DNA from: a virus
Direction: 5' to 3' (one strand)
Virus record (IMG/VR): IMGVR_UViG_3300002144_000053
Span: 1-24,852 of that record
DNA: 24,852 bases
The notes beneath the pieces were generated by a model that saw only the letters and a list, made by a program, of their open reading frames with translations, was not told the origin of the DNA and did no database searches. Positions 1-7,920 of the stretch are shown piece by piece (positions within the stretch are counted from its first letter, which is position 1; each line of letters starts with the position of its first letter). Position numbers and translations under genes: made by a program.

Positions 1-1
1 A

Positions 2-349
2 TACTCACCAGGTCAAGTTGTAGACTTTGGTGGAGAAAAAGAAGTCACTCTTTCTACTACAAAATGTAGTCAACGAGTTGCAGGTGTTGTTTCAACTGAA
101 CCAGCATTTATGATGAACGAAGATTGTCCTGGCCACAAAGTTGCAGTCGCACTACAAGGTCGAGTTCCTACTCAAGTAACTGGTCACTGTGAAAAAGGAG
201 ACTTGATGGTTTCTGATGGCAATGGTCACGCAACTGCTTGGCACAACGTAGCGACAATCATGCAACCTGGTGTTGTTATCGGTAAAGCGATTCAATCATA
301 TTCAGGATCTGACATTGGTATTATCGAAATAGCAATCGGAAGATTATAA
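2..349 (+). CDS. C-terminal part of a fibre-like virion structural protein (5' end outside window)
   Basis: The frame is open from base 2 and gives 115 residues ending in IGRL. It has the look of the C-terminal domain that closes many long structural or fibre proteins of marine T4-like phages: a YSPGQVVDFGG start, a central RVAGVVSTEPAFMMN stretch, ALQGRVP, a KGDLMVSDGNGHA turn, and a GKAIQ...IIEIAIGRL end. The assignment rests on remembered family resemblance, not a search. The real start lies upstream of the window, so the ATG at 110 is only an internal methionine. The stop lies 7 bases before the next gene. It probably sits on the outside of the virion (fibre or baseplate appendage); the precise role is unknown. 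Confidence 0.7.
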   Translation, partial: YSPGQVVDFGGEKEVTLSTTKCSQRVAGVVSTEPAFMMNEDCPGHKVAVALQGRVPTQVTGHCEKGDLMVSDGNGHATAWHNVATIMQPGVVIGKAIQSYSGSDIGIIEIAIGRL

Positions 350-356
350 TAATCTA

Positions 357-962
357 GTGAATAAATTAGAAACCTATAAAAGTTTCCAACACACAGATTT
401 AGTAGACTCTATTAAGTTTGATAAATTACTTTCCCTACAAAATGAAATAGTCAATCGTCCTGGATTAATTATCGATGAATTCGGCGTAGTAACTGAAGAC
501 CCATCAGACAGGCCAAGTCATGTAACTAACAAAGGTAGTAACGAAGATTTATCTGAAGTCTTCAGTCCTGAGTTTGTAGAATTGTTTATGATTATCCGCG
601 ATAAAATTATAGAAGCAGGCGCTATCAATCCTAGACTTGACGGCTTCGTAGCTTACCGTAATTCAGATTCAATGGAATGGCATAGAGATTTTAATCATGC
701 AAAACACTTACCAGACAATAAAGTATGGCGAGTGTTTTATACTTTATATCCCCTTAAGCAATTAGAAAATTTTAAATCAGAACTGTTTATTACTCCAGAT
801 GGTGTTTGGCCTAATATTTGGAATTTACAATTATACAACAACTTTGTTGGTAACATGCTAACGGGTCATACTCAATCTTTTGGACATGAATATAAAGCCC
901 AAGGTGATCATGTTGATTTTAATGATATCTTAGGCATGACTTGGTATGACGAAACAGTCTAA
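357..962 (+). CDS. Hypothetical protein, possibly 2OG-Fe(II) oxygenase-like
   Basis: A 201-residue soluble protein starting with GTG; the next in-frame Met is near residue 78, so GTG is the only sensible start. No strong Shine-Dalgarno sits at normal distance (GGAAG ends about 14 bases upstream, inside the previous gene). Residues 97-131 (GFVAYRNSDSMEWHRD then RVFYTLYPL) resemble the first metal-binding strand of 2OG-Fe(II) dioxygenases. H109-x-D111 could be the HxD pair, and H177 in the GHEY segment could be the distal histidine before a C-terminal TWYD strand. Such oxygenases are common in marine T4-like phages, but this match is weak and the usual distal Arg is not obvious. It lies directly downstream of the structural gene and could be co-transcribed with it. 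Otherwise unknown. Confidence 0.6.
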   Translation: MNKLETYKSFQHTDLVDSIKFDKLLSLQNEIVNRPGLIIDEFGVVTEDPSDRPSHVTNKGSNEDLSEVFSPEFVELFMIIRDKIIEAGAINPRLDGFVAYRNSDSMEWHRDFNHAKHLPDNKVWRVFYTLYPLKQLENFKSELFITPDGVWPNIWNLQLYNNFVGNMLTGHTQSFGHEYKAQGDHVDFNDILGMTWYDETV

Positions 963-975
963 ACCTATACAATAA

Positions 976-983
976 GATAAATA
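976..983 (+). promoter_or_regulatory. T4-type late promoter box GATAAATA
   Basis: GATAAATA lies in the 133-base gap before the structural gene at 1096. With T4-like spacing the transcript would begin near 989, giving a leader of about 107 bases, the longest in this window. The leader holds one weak 5-bp hairpin (CGGTG 1030-1034 with CACCG 1043-1047) and a good Shine-Dalgarno (TAGGAG) before the ATG. Its +1 is G rather than the usual A. Confidence 0.7.
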
Positions 984-1095
984 CATTTGATTGTTCTCGT
1001 TTATCGAAAACTCAATAAACAATCTCATGCGGTGCATATTCCCACCGAACGTGTGACCTAGAACGTCTTAACTAATTCTTTAGGAGAAAAATAAA

Positions 1096-2457
1096 ATGGC
1101 GAATAAATTAAAAATAGCAAAGGTTTCAGCGTTACCGGTATTATCCGATACGACTGCAACCACAAACGTAATCACAGTAGATTCTACTACTGGATTAACA
1201 ATCGGTGACAGATTTGTCCCTACTTCAACAGTAGGTGGATTAACTGGCGGAACAACTTACTATGTAAATGAAGTACTAAGTACTACAACTTTTACAGCAT
1301 TAGTTTCACACCCTTCAGTACAACCTCAAGTCTCACCAACACTAACAACTACAACCGGCGGAAGTGTTAACTTAAGTGTTAACCAAGTTGGTGAAGGATA
1401 CCCATCTGACACACCACAAGATATGGGCGTAGTCGGTGGAGATACTGCACAAACAGGTAAACAGTTAACTGCATTTGGTGCAGTTGCAGTATCACAGCCT
1501 GGTAAGTTCTGGTTCAGTACAGCAACTACTGATGTATACGGTGACAAAGATGCAGACTTTACTACTAACGTATCAGTAGGTGAGCAACTTTCATTTGTAG
1601 GTGACAATACACCTTTCACAGTAGGTGCATTAGTTACTGGCGTTACTTATGTAATCAACAACACTGTTGGTACAACTGAAGCACAATGGATTACAATGGG
1701 TGCAACAGGTGCTAACTTAGGTGAAGTATTCGTAGCGGCTGCCGCTGGAGCAGGTACTGGTACAGTATCATATGCTTCTAGCGGTGTTAATGTACCATTA
1801 GGCACAGTCTCTGCATTAGCAGTAGTGTCAACAGCAACAGCAAGTTCAAATGCAACAACTGATCTAATCACAGTAACTTCAACAGCGGCATTTGATGTAG
1901 ATGCTCCAATTTGGTTTGCGGCAACGATCGGTGGATTATCAGCAGACACTACTTACTTTGTTAAAACAATTGACAGTGGAACAACTTTCGGTGTTTCAGC
2001 AACAAGAGGTGGAACAGCATTAGCATTAACAACAACAACTGTTGTATCAACTGCTAACATTGAAAAATTAGATTTAAGTGCAGTAGCAACATTCACAAAG
2101 AATGAAATCTCAGTACTTGGTTCTAATGATGAAGCAGTTTACATCAAACGTCAAAAAGGCAAAAGAAAGTACTTAGTAAGTAACGCGGCAGGCACAAGAT
2201 CAGGTATCTGTACTTTAGTTAATAAAGCACAAGCAGATTTACTTGCTGGTGAGATGAGCATACAAGGTACATATGACAATGCGGGCGTTACTTACATTGA
2301 GTCTATCTCTGATGTTAATGGTTTACCATTCGATAACGATAGTGGTTCACCTCTTACTCAGGCTGATCAGACTGGAATGCAGGCAACGTTTGAAACAATC
2401 GCTGGTACTCCACTAGCTGGTTCAGTCAAGCCAGTTATCAAACTTCCTTCAGCATAA
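1096..2457 (+). CDS. Modular virion structural protein with duplicated surface modules
   Basis: 453 residues, Thr/Val/Gly/Ala-rich and beta-type in composition. The start is set by the TAGGAG Shine-Dalgarno just upstream. Two copies of one module are visible: residues about 18-92 (NVITVDSTTGL, GGLTGGTTYYV, TTTF) and about 246-318 (DLITVTSTAAF, GGLSADTTYFV, GTTF). Between them, about 175-227, lies a different module (VTGVTYVINN, GTTEAQWITMGA, AGTGTV) that also occurs in the gp15 homologue of this window. The C-terminal third (KRQKGKRKYLVSN then GICTLVNKA) looks like the conserved part found in other marine myovirus structural proteins. It is probably an external decoration or tail component. 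It is followed after 17 bases by the small gene at 2475. The T4 counterpart is not recognised. Confidence 0.75.
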   Translation: MANKLKIAKVSALPVLSDTTATTNVITVDSTTGLTIGDRFVPTSTVGGLTGGTTYYVNEVLSTTTFTALVSHPSVQPQVSPTLTTTTGGSVNLSVNQVGEGYPSDTPQDMGVVGGDTAQTGKQLTAFGAVAVSQPGKFWFSTATTDVYGDKDADFTTNVSVGEQLSFVGDNTPFTVGALVTGVTYVINNTVGTTEAQWITMGATGANLGEVFVAAAAGAGTGTVSYASSGVNVPLGTVSALAVVSTATASSNATTDLITVTSTAAFDVDAPIWFAATIGGLSADTTYFVKTIDSGTTFGVSATRGGTALALTTTTVVSTANIEKLDLSAVATFTKNEISVLGSNDEAVYIKRQKGKRKYLVSNAAGTRSGICTLVNKAQADLLAGEMSIQGTYDNAGVTYIESISDVNGLPFDNDSGSPLTQADQTGMQATFETIAGTPLAGSVKPVIKLPSA

Positions 2458-2474
2458 GGGAGTTGGTGAACTAA

Positions 2475-2804
2475 ATGGCTCAATCTCAAGCACAGAAACA
2501 ACTACTGAAGTACGATGCTGATATAGCCGTACTTCAAGTAGAGTTTAGAAACTTAGATTCTAAGTTTGATGCATCTTTGGCCGACGTTAAGGCTGACGTT
2601 AAAGAAGTATCTTTGAAGATGGACAAGCACAATGATAGCACCCATACTTTGTTGAGAGAATTTCAAGCAACAAATATAAGTCAACACGCTGATATGGCTA
2701 TGAAAATAGCTGGATTAGAAAAGTGGAGATGGATGCTGATTGGTGCAGGTTGTGTTCTTGGTGGCTTAGGCTACTCAGGTTTCGAGGCTTTGATGGTACA
2801 TTAA
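2475..2804 (+). CDS. Small coiled-coil protein with one C-terminal membrane segment (XhlA-like architecture)
   Basis: 109 residues. Residues about 5-75 are heptad-rich and charged (LDSKFDASLADVKADVKEV and onward), predicting a coiled coil. Residues about 84-104 (KWRWMLIGAGCVLGGLGYSG) form a single hydrophobic segment led by a Trp/Arg cluster. This N-terminal coil plus C-terminal anchor resembles XhlA-type phage haemolysin/holin accessory proteins, which act at the inner membrane in lysis; the resemblance is architectural only. The gene is probably co-transcribed with the structural gene ending at 2457 and is the last one before a strong terminator. No endolysin is next to it, so a lysis role is a guess; a virion-associated membrane protein is an alternative. 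Confidence 0.65.
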   Translation: MAQSQAQKQLLKYDADIAVLQVEFRNLDSKFDASLADVKADVKEVSLKMDKHNDSTHTLLREFQATNISQHADMAMKIAGLEKWRWMLIGAGCVLGGLGYSGFEALMVH

Positions 2805-2820
2805 CAAACATTAAAACGTT

Positions 2821-2848
2821 TAAAGGGGACTTCGGTCCCCTTTATTTT
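2821..2848. terminator. Hairpin terminator with UUCG loop between convergent genes
   Basis: A 10-bp perfect stem (TAAAGGGGAC 2821-2830 with GTCCCCTTTA 2835-2844), TTCG tetraloop and a TTTT tail on the plus strand. It ends the rightward unit finishing at 2804, and its tail overlaps the stop codon of the leftward Nudix gene. The stem also forms on the other strand, but the tail there is poorer in T, so plus-strand termination is favoured. Confidence 0.85.
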
Positions 2849-3260
2849 ACAAGTTTTTTAATAATTGTATCTTTTCTACTACAACATCGATGTTTACAGT
2901 AGTGAATAACCCGGGATGTAATGGCTTGGGATACTTATCATCTCCTACCCAAGCATACCCACAATGTTCTGCGTTTAACTTAGGTATAAATTCGTCTTCT
3001 ATTGCACAAAAAAATGTATGATACGCAAAAGTGTTGTTGACAAACTTTTGTATCGGGACAAGTTTCATAACACTAATGTCAAATTGAATTTCTTCGGCGC
3101 ATTCTCTTTTTAATCCGTCAAGTAAAGTTTCGTTCTTGTTAATTTTTCCACCTGGAATTGACCATGAATGGTTCTTTGCATCTGTTCTTAAAAGATACAA
3201 GGAACGTTGAGTGGATTTGCTGTAAAAAAAGATGCCAGCAGATTGATTAACAATGATCAT
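2847..3260 (-). CDS. Nudix hydrolase
   Basis: 137 residues. The Nudix box is clear at residues 38-60: G38, five residues, E44, seven residues, then R52-E53-C-A-E56-E57, which supplies the metal-binding glutamates. The usual Gly after the EE pair is Gln59. The family hydrolyses nucleoside diphosphates linked to another moiety; the substrate cannot be told from sequence, but nucleotide sanitation or NAD/Ap(n)A-type compounds are typical for phage members. The gene follows gp15 on the same strand after 30 bases. It has no Shine-Dalgarno; an AATAAATA box ends exactly 5 bases before the ATG, predicting a leaderless transcript of its own. The small size (single Nudix fold) is normal. Confidence 0.9.
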   Translation of the reverse strand: MIIVNQSAGIFFYSKSTQRSLYLLRTDAKNHSWSIPGGKINKNETLLDGLKRECAEEIQFDISVMKLVPIQKFVNNTFAYHTFFCAIEDEFIPKLNAEHCGYAWVGDDKYPKPLHPGLFTTVNIDVVVEKIQLLKNL

Positions 3261-3265
3261 ACAGT

Positions 3266-3273
3266 TATTTATT
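3266..3273 (-). promoter_or_regulatory. Late promoter box AATAAATA, predicted leaderless start of the Nudix gene
   Basis: On the minus strand the order is AATAAATA, ACTGT, ATG. T4 late transcripts start about 6 bases after the box, which here is the A of the start codon. It differs from the window's common GATAAATA only at the first base. Confidence 0.5.
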
Positions 3274-3290
3274 AGACAAATAGATGCCCC

Positions 3291-4865
3291 TTAAATAACT
3301 ATACTGTAATCTCCTTCGTTATAATAACCTTCGTATGACTTCATCCATGCGGCTTCTTCTGCTGGATGAACACTGTTTGCGGGTGTAGATGCAAAACGAT
3401 ATTGAACTTGTGTAGTTAGATTGAGTACATATTCTGTTGTTGTTATCTCACTTGAATCAAATGCAACATACCATTTACCTAACGATGAACTGTACTGAAG
3501 GATATCATTTGCCTCACCATTAGCAATCGTGTAGATTGTACCTGTTCCTGCAGGTTGGACAGTGTTGTAAGTAAATTCTGTACCAATAGTATTTGATGTC
3601 GCTCCTAACTGTGTAAAATCAGTGTCTCCTACAAAAGCAATCATATATCGGTTGCCAGTAACCATTGTAGTTACTGCTCTTGCAGTGGTACTACTGAGTA
3701 TTGTACCCCATGAAGTAGCATCATCTCCGACTGTATCGACAATCAAATACCTTTTGTTTGCAATTGGTCCAGGCAGTCCTGCGTTAGGTCCAACAAGAAT
3801 CGGATTGATCACACTGTCAACTGGATCTAATGTATTTGTGGGTAAAGTATCAGGATCAATACTAAAGATTAGATATCGATCATCTAACGGGTCAACAACG
3901 ATTGTACCCACAATCTCATTTTCCATATACGGATTGTCTAACCACACTTGAGAAATGCCTGGTCTATATGCGCCGTATACGTTTAACAAACTTGTCCAAT
4001 AGATATTTGTATCTGGGTTAACCGGAGTCTCTAACGAACTATTCGGTGTATCTTGGAACGTTGATGCTTCTGGTAATAGTTGCAATGCATTGCCTATTAA
4101 TAATAATTTGTATCCGTATGGTGAAATCTTTTGACGAGTGCCCATTAACAAATCATCATCTTTCATGTCTGCTTGTGTTTTTCCTTCGAAGATAGAAGCA
4201 ATGATTTTATTAATGACACCGTATTTTTTAAGTTTAGACGATGTAGTTAACCATATAGGAATATAAAACTTCCAACTCATTACGTCAATTGGATTACCTG
4301 TGCCTTGTGGTATAGTACGGGAAGAGAATGTTAACCCATCTTGGTATACAACTGTCAATGATGTCCAATCTATATAATTGTCTGTGCTTTGAATTTCTAA
4401 ACTTGGATTGAACAATGTACCCAATTGTTCAATGATTTCTAATTTCTGTTGATAGTTAGTTGTCCAAAAATCAACTTGAAGTCTTAATGTGTACGGAACG
4501 GGCATTAACTTCTCAACAGTGAAGGCCTGCCCCTGTACTGTCTCATACGAGTCGGTCCCTGCATTGTATGCTCTTTGACGCACTTGTTGCTTCTCAACGA
4601 AGAAGGGCTCCTGTGTGCGTCTCTGATCGTATTCTAAGCCATTGATGTAGTATGTACACAACGGTGCAGAGGGCATGTTAGATGCCGAGTTGTTGGCAAT
4701 AATAGTAGATGCTTGTCTACTTGAATCTCCGTATTGAATTGGAACTCTAACTAAAATATCATTTCCGTTAGGATCCTTTCCTTTAGTCACGTACCAGTTA
4801 CTAAAGATTTTTGCAAATTGAATTAAGAATCTGCGTATTTGGTTATCGTAAAAATATTGTGCCAT
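3291..4865 (-). CDS. 15: Tail sheath stabiliser / tail completion protein gp15, with long C-terminal extension
   Basis: 524 residues; T4 gp15 is 272. The first ~230 residues follow T4 gp15: YFYDNQIRRFLIQFAKIFSN at the N-terminus, LVRVPIQYGDSSRQ (about 38-51), PLCTYYINGLEYD (about 68-80), PVPYTLRLQVDFWTTNY and IIEQLGTLFNP (about 122-154). In T4, gp15 caps the finished tail and joins it to the neck. The C-terminal half is extra: a domain around 370-391 (KRYLIVDTVG, SWGTI) and 449-471 (NGEANDILQYSS, KWYVAFDSSE) appears split by an inserted module at about 398-446 (VTGNRYMIAF, DTDFTQLGATSNT, AGTGTIY) that is also in the protein encoded at 1096. It lies 5 bases after gp14, in T4 order, with a weak GGGA ribosome site. 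Confidence 0.85.
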   Translation of the reverse strand: MAQYFYDNQIRRFLIQFAKIFSNWYVTKGKDPNGNDILVRVPIQYGDSSRQASTIIANNSASNMPSAPLCTYYINGLEYDQRRTQEPFFVEKQQVRQRAYNAGTDSYETVQGQAFTVEKLMPVPYTLRLQVDFWTTNYQQKLEIIEQLGTLFNPSLEIQSTDNYIDWTSLTVVYQDGLTFSSRTIPQGTGNPIDVMSWKFYIPIWLTTSSKLKKYGVINKIIASIFEGKTQADMKDDDLLMGTRQKISPYGYKLLLIGNALQLLPEASTFQDTPNSSLETPVNPDTNIYWTSLLNVYGAYRPGISQVWLDNPYMENEIVGTIVVDPLDDRYLIFSIDPDTLPTNTLDPVDSVINPILVGPNAGLPGPIANKRYLIVDTVGDDATSWGTILSSTTARAVTTMVTGNRYMIAFVGDTDFTQLGATSNTIGTEFTYNTVQPAGTGTIYTIANGEANDILQYSSSLGKWYVAFDSSEITTTEYVLNLTTQVQYRFASTPANSVHPAEEAAWMKSYEGYYNEGDYSIVI

Positions 4866-4870
4866 AAGTC

Positions 4871-6622
4871 TTAAGTCCCGTCACTTGGGGGTATTGGGTC
4901 TGGTGCTAATTTTAAAATACTCGATAAAGGTTGTGCTGATGCAATGTTACTACCTTCATTCGCACTGTATATGAGTGTTGTATTATTGATAAAATCAGAT
5001 AATTGAGATTTATCTGTTGCACTGAATCCAGTTTGTGTTCTAACATTCTCTGAGATTCTAACCCAAAGTTGTCCGTCCCATCTATATAGTAGATTTGGAG
5101 AATAATCAATGCGTAAGAAATAATTTCCTACTTGTGGACTTGCTGGGAACGATATCCCTGCTCCAGTGGGTAATCCGTCAGGCGCAATATCTGTTCCTGT
5201 CATGTAACCTGCTGTATATCCAAATGTTCTTGGAGTTGAACGAGCAATGAATTGGAATCGAGGATCACAATCTGCTCTGTAGTCCATAGTATTCGGACCA
5301 TATGGTTCAGTACCTGTGAACCCTGTCGCTGTCGGATCTTGGTCTGCTGTTGCGTAAGTGTTATCAGCAGTACCATATGGTCCTGTAATAGGCCCTGTTA
5401 TCTGAACTGATAAAACCTTTGTTCCTTCTACTGCACCTGAACTAGTTCCAGTTGCTGACATTTCAGGGGTCATCTCAATGATAGACAATGAGGCTTGTAC
5501 AAATTTGTCAATCATTGATTCTAAATCTATCTTATCTTTAAGTTGCGACTGCATTACATCTAATAATTCTTTAGATATTTTAATACCTGTTGACTCATTA
5601 CGGTATCCCTGAGTACGCATTGTAATAACTTGTCCTGTTCCACTGAGTGCAGAGTTACCAGGCATCCATGTTCGAACATCTGTCGGAGGAGCAGGCTGAT
5701 TGTATTTCTTAGACAACACACCGTTCGCTTCATACTCACCGTAACCAGGCACAACATAAAGTTGACTTGTATCGTAACCTGATTTAGGAACAAGACGCTC
5801 TGCTTCTTTTAGATTAGCATCGTTGATTCGAATATTTTCATTGTATCGACCTAATATGTCTTTTAATGAATTGTTCGTATCAAGTTGCCAATAAGGATCA
5901 GGATCAGTTGCCCCAGGCGTAACTCCAGCTGGTACTTCTTGTATAGCGATGTAATTCTTATCACCGAATGTCATTGAGTATCCAGGTGGATAGACTTTTG
6001 TTTTTTCCCAATCACCTAAATAATTATCAAGGTTAATCGGTTGTTGTAAGATGTCACTGAATTCTTGGCTGTCAACTAATGGCTCACACTTAATACGCCA
6101 AAGATGAGGATACCATGTACTAGAGAATCCTTCACTTGCATAGTTTGCGTCAGTGATCTGCATGAACCTTTTTAGTGCTACTGGTATCGTCTCACTTAAC
6201 GGATTGTAATCAAGTAAGTGAGGTAACTCGATTACATCACCAACCATTAATTTTCTACCAACAATATCAATCATGTCATTGTAGTGAATTGTTACAAAAA
6301 TAATATCATTACTTAAGAACAACCCAAATTGACTGAGATCAAAGTCTAAGTTTTGTACATTGTAATGTCCACGCAATCGATAGATATCTTTAGCATACTT
6401 GCGATCTCTGTTTTCTAGGAACAGTAAGTCTTGTATGTTTGTTGGGTCTAATTTATCATATTGTGGTTGAGTATAATCAACAGATGGGCCCTGATCTTCA
6501 GGCCCTAAATACTTGTGTATGTATAAATCGGTCCCACCGACCGTCAGTTGTTCAGAGATATTTCTATCCATAAAACGGTAGTCGTTTTGTTTCTCGGGAC
6601 GATATAATGATAGTCTTGGCAT
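4871..6622 (-). CDS. 14: Neck protein, gp14-like
   Basis: 583 residues, more than twice T4 gp14 (256). The N-terminus (MPRLSLYRPEKQNDYRFMDR) and the segment about 80-136 (YRLRGHYNV, FDLSQFGLFLSNDIIFVTIH, KLMVGDVIELPH) are of the type seen in marine T4-like phages next to gp15. The latter parallels the T4 gp14 pattern of a beta strand followed by GDLIYFP. gp14 forms the neck with gp13 and closes the filled head. Residues about 203-249 (W205, Y211, G214, Y224, W245) look like a carbohydrate-binding CBM5/12-type insert. A C-terminal segment (GNYFLRIDYSPNLLYRWDG then LWVRISE) is another recurrent phage surface motif. Position before gp15 supports the call. The start ATG has no Shine-Dalgarno; a late box ends 5 bases upstream. 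Confidence 0.7.
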   Translation of the reverse strand: MPRLSLYRPEKQNDYRFMDRNISEQLTVGGTDLYIHKYLGPEDQGPSVDYTQPQYDKLDPTNIQDLLFLENRDRKYAKDIYRLRGHYNVQNLDFDLSQFGLFLSNDIIFVTIHYNDMIDIVGRKLMVGDVIELPHLLDYNPLSETIPVALKRFMQITDANYASEGFSSTWYPHLWRIKCEPLVDSQEFSDILQQPINLDNYLGDWEKTKVYPPGYSMTFGDKNYIAIQEVPAGVTPGATDPDPYWQLDTNNSLKDILGRYNENIRINDANLKEAERLVPKSGYDTSQLYVVPGYGEYEANGVLSKKYNQPAPPTDVRTWMPGNSALSGTGQVITMRTQGYRNESTGIKISKELLDVMQSQLKDKIDLESMIDKFVQASLSIIEMTPEMSATGTSSGAVEGTKVLSVQITGPITGPYGTADNTYATADQDPTATGFTGTEPYGPNTMDYRADCDPRFQFIARSTPRTFGYTAGYMTGTDIAPDGLPTGAGISFPASPQVGNYFLRIDYSPNLLYRWDGQLWVRISENVRTQTGFSATDKSQLSDFINNTTLIYSANEGSNIASAQPLSSILKLAPDPIPPSDGT

Positions 6623-6627
6623 ATATA

Positions 6628-6635
6628 TATTTATC
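6628..6635 (-). promoter_or_regulatory. Late promoter box GATAAATA, predicted leaderless start of gp14
   Basis: The minus strand reads GATAAATA, TATAT, ATG. The predicted +1 is the A of the gp14 start codon, and no Shine-Dalgarno is present. It would drive gp14 and gp15, and perhaps the Nudix gene by read-through. Confidence 0.65.
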
Positions 6636-6674
6636 GTAACAGAATCATTGTAATAATTCTGGGTAAATAAACGA

Positions 6675-6703
6675 TTGCGTTGTTAAAGAATATACTGTAT
6701 ACT
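6675..6703 (+). promoter_or_regulatory. Weak sigma70-like promoter for the gene at 6745
   Basis: TTGCGT (6675-6680), 17 bases, TATACT (6698-6703). The -35 is poor and the -10 is 5 of 6. A perfect TATAAT at 6725-6730 lacks a -35 at the right distance. A late-like GGTAAATA at 6662 lacks the downstream T-A of the other boxes. None is convincing alone. Confidence 0.3.
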
Positions 6704-6744
6704 ATTTCAACTAAGTATGAACTATATAATGAATTGGGGACAAA

Positions 6745-7887
6745 ATGGCTACTAGAAAACAAAAAAACGTTTACTTCACACCTGAACCAAAATGGGAAAC
6801 CTTTAAGAAACTTGTTGATCCTACTGAACAATCTAAGGCATATCAAGACTGCCAGTACTTTATCCGTACCGAAATCAATGATAAGAAACGCATCACTATT
6901 GCCAGAAAATGGATTAAAGAAGAATCAGATTGGGATGCTGGTGACATAGAGGTTATTCTCAGAAATCCAGATTGGACTTTTGGCTCTTCTTCAAGTGCGT
7001 TCTTTTTCAAAACAAAGGTAGGATACCTGCCTGAAGCAAATAGAAGCCATGTTGAGAAACTGTCAGCCGAATGGATAGACTCGGGTAATAAAATTCTACA
7101 AGAAAAAGAAGAGAAGATTAAAGACAGACCTAATCGACCTTCAATACAAGATATCATGCTAGAAAAGTTATTTGAAGCAGGCGGAACAATTGATGGTCTA
7201 ATAGATCAATGGATTGAAGATGAAATAAAACTTGACTTGAAATTTAATGCTCAAGTTATGAAAATCTTAAACGAGTACAATCCATTAGCAAACCATGTTC
7301 CTCAACTCGTCTCTGCTTATGAAAGAGAGAAAGCAGAATTTGTAGAAGTGTTATCTGGGAAAGATGAACAGTTAAATGAAGCATATAGCAATTTTAGTAA
7401 AACTAAAATCAAGCAAACAATAGGTCTTTATGATACTATTATTAGTCTGTTGAACTCTTATGCTACGTTGAAGATTCAATCTAGGGTAAAACGTAAGACT
7501 AAACCAATATCTCCAGAGAAGGCTGTATCTAAGTTAAAGTATCTAAAAAAGTTTACATGTGATCAAACCAAAATAACATTAGAAAGTGTCCGACCAACAG
7601 AACTGCACCACGCAAAAGAAGCATGGGTGTATGATACTGCAAAACGCAAACTGCACCACTATGTCGCAGATGAGTTTGCCGGCGAGATGTTTGTTAAAGG
7701 TAATACATTGCTTGGCTTTGACAAAGCAAAGAGTCAGATTAAGACTCTGCGTAAACCTAAAGAGCAACTCAAAGAAATCATGGGAAGCAAGCCTTCCGCA
7801 AGAACTTACTTTGACAAGATCAAAGCAGTAAGCATCAAACCTACTGGTCGTTTCAATGATGCTCTTGTTATCTTAAAGGCATTCTAA
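6745..7887 (+). CDS. Conserved marine T4-like phage protein of unknown function
   Basis: 380 residues; start set by GGGGA upstream of the ATG. I recognise the type from marine myoviruses but know no function. The N-terminal half is charged and helical, with a probable coiled coil about 110-140 and 200-240. The C-terminal ~120 residues carry the most conserved-looking stretch: KLKYLKKFT, then SVRPTELHHAKEAWVYDTAKRKLHHYV, KGNTLLGFDKAKS, LRKPKEQL, and a closing ALVILKAF. The protein is Lys-rich and has no signal or membrane segment. It lies divergent from gp14 and 33 bases before gp13, so a role in neck or head assembly is possible, but that is inference from position only. The frame at 6680 and its overlaps are shadows. 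Confidence 0.75.
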   Translation: MATRKQKNVYFTPEPKWETFKKLVDPTEQSKAYQDCQYFIRTEINDKKRITIARKWIKEESDWDAGDIEVILRNPDWTFGSSSSAFFFKTKVGYLPEANRSHVEKLSAEWIDSGNKILQEKEEKIKDRPNRPSIQDIMLEKLFEAGGTIDGLIDQWIEDEIKLDLKFNAQVMKILNEYNPLANHVPQLVSAYEREKAEFVEVLSGKDEQLNEAYSNFSKTKIKQTIGLYDTIISLLNSYATLKIQSRVKRKTKPISPEKAVSKLKYLKKFTCDQTKITLESVRPTELHHAKEAWVYDTAKRKLHHYVADEFAGEMFVKGNTLLGFDKAKSQIKTLRKPKEQLKEIMGSKPSARTYFDKIKAVSIKPTGRFNDALVILKAF

Positions 7888-7891
7888 AGAA

Positions 7892-7899
7892 GATAAATA
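7892..7899 (+). promoter_or_regulatory. Late promoter box GATAAATA before gp13
   Basis: GATAAATA, CTCGT, then A at 7905 as the predicted start. That gives a 16-base leader containing CAGGA before the gp13 ATG at 7921. It lies just after the stop of the preceding gene. Confidence 0.75.
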
Positions 7900-7920
7900 C
7901 TCGTAACAGGAATTTATTAT

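Noticed and set aside
1030-1047. Small hairpin in the long leader before 1096 as a riboswitch
   Set aside because: Only a 5-bp stem with an 8-base loop and no recognisable aptamer features.
1326-1949. Two minus-strand frames inside the structural gene at 1096
   Set aside because: Low-complexity shadows of a Thr/Val/Ala-rich plus-strand gene; no start signals.
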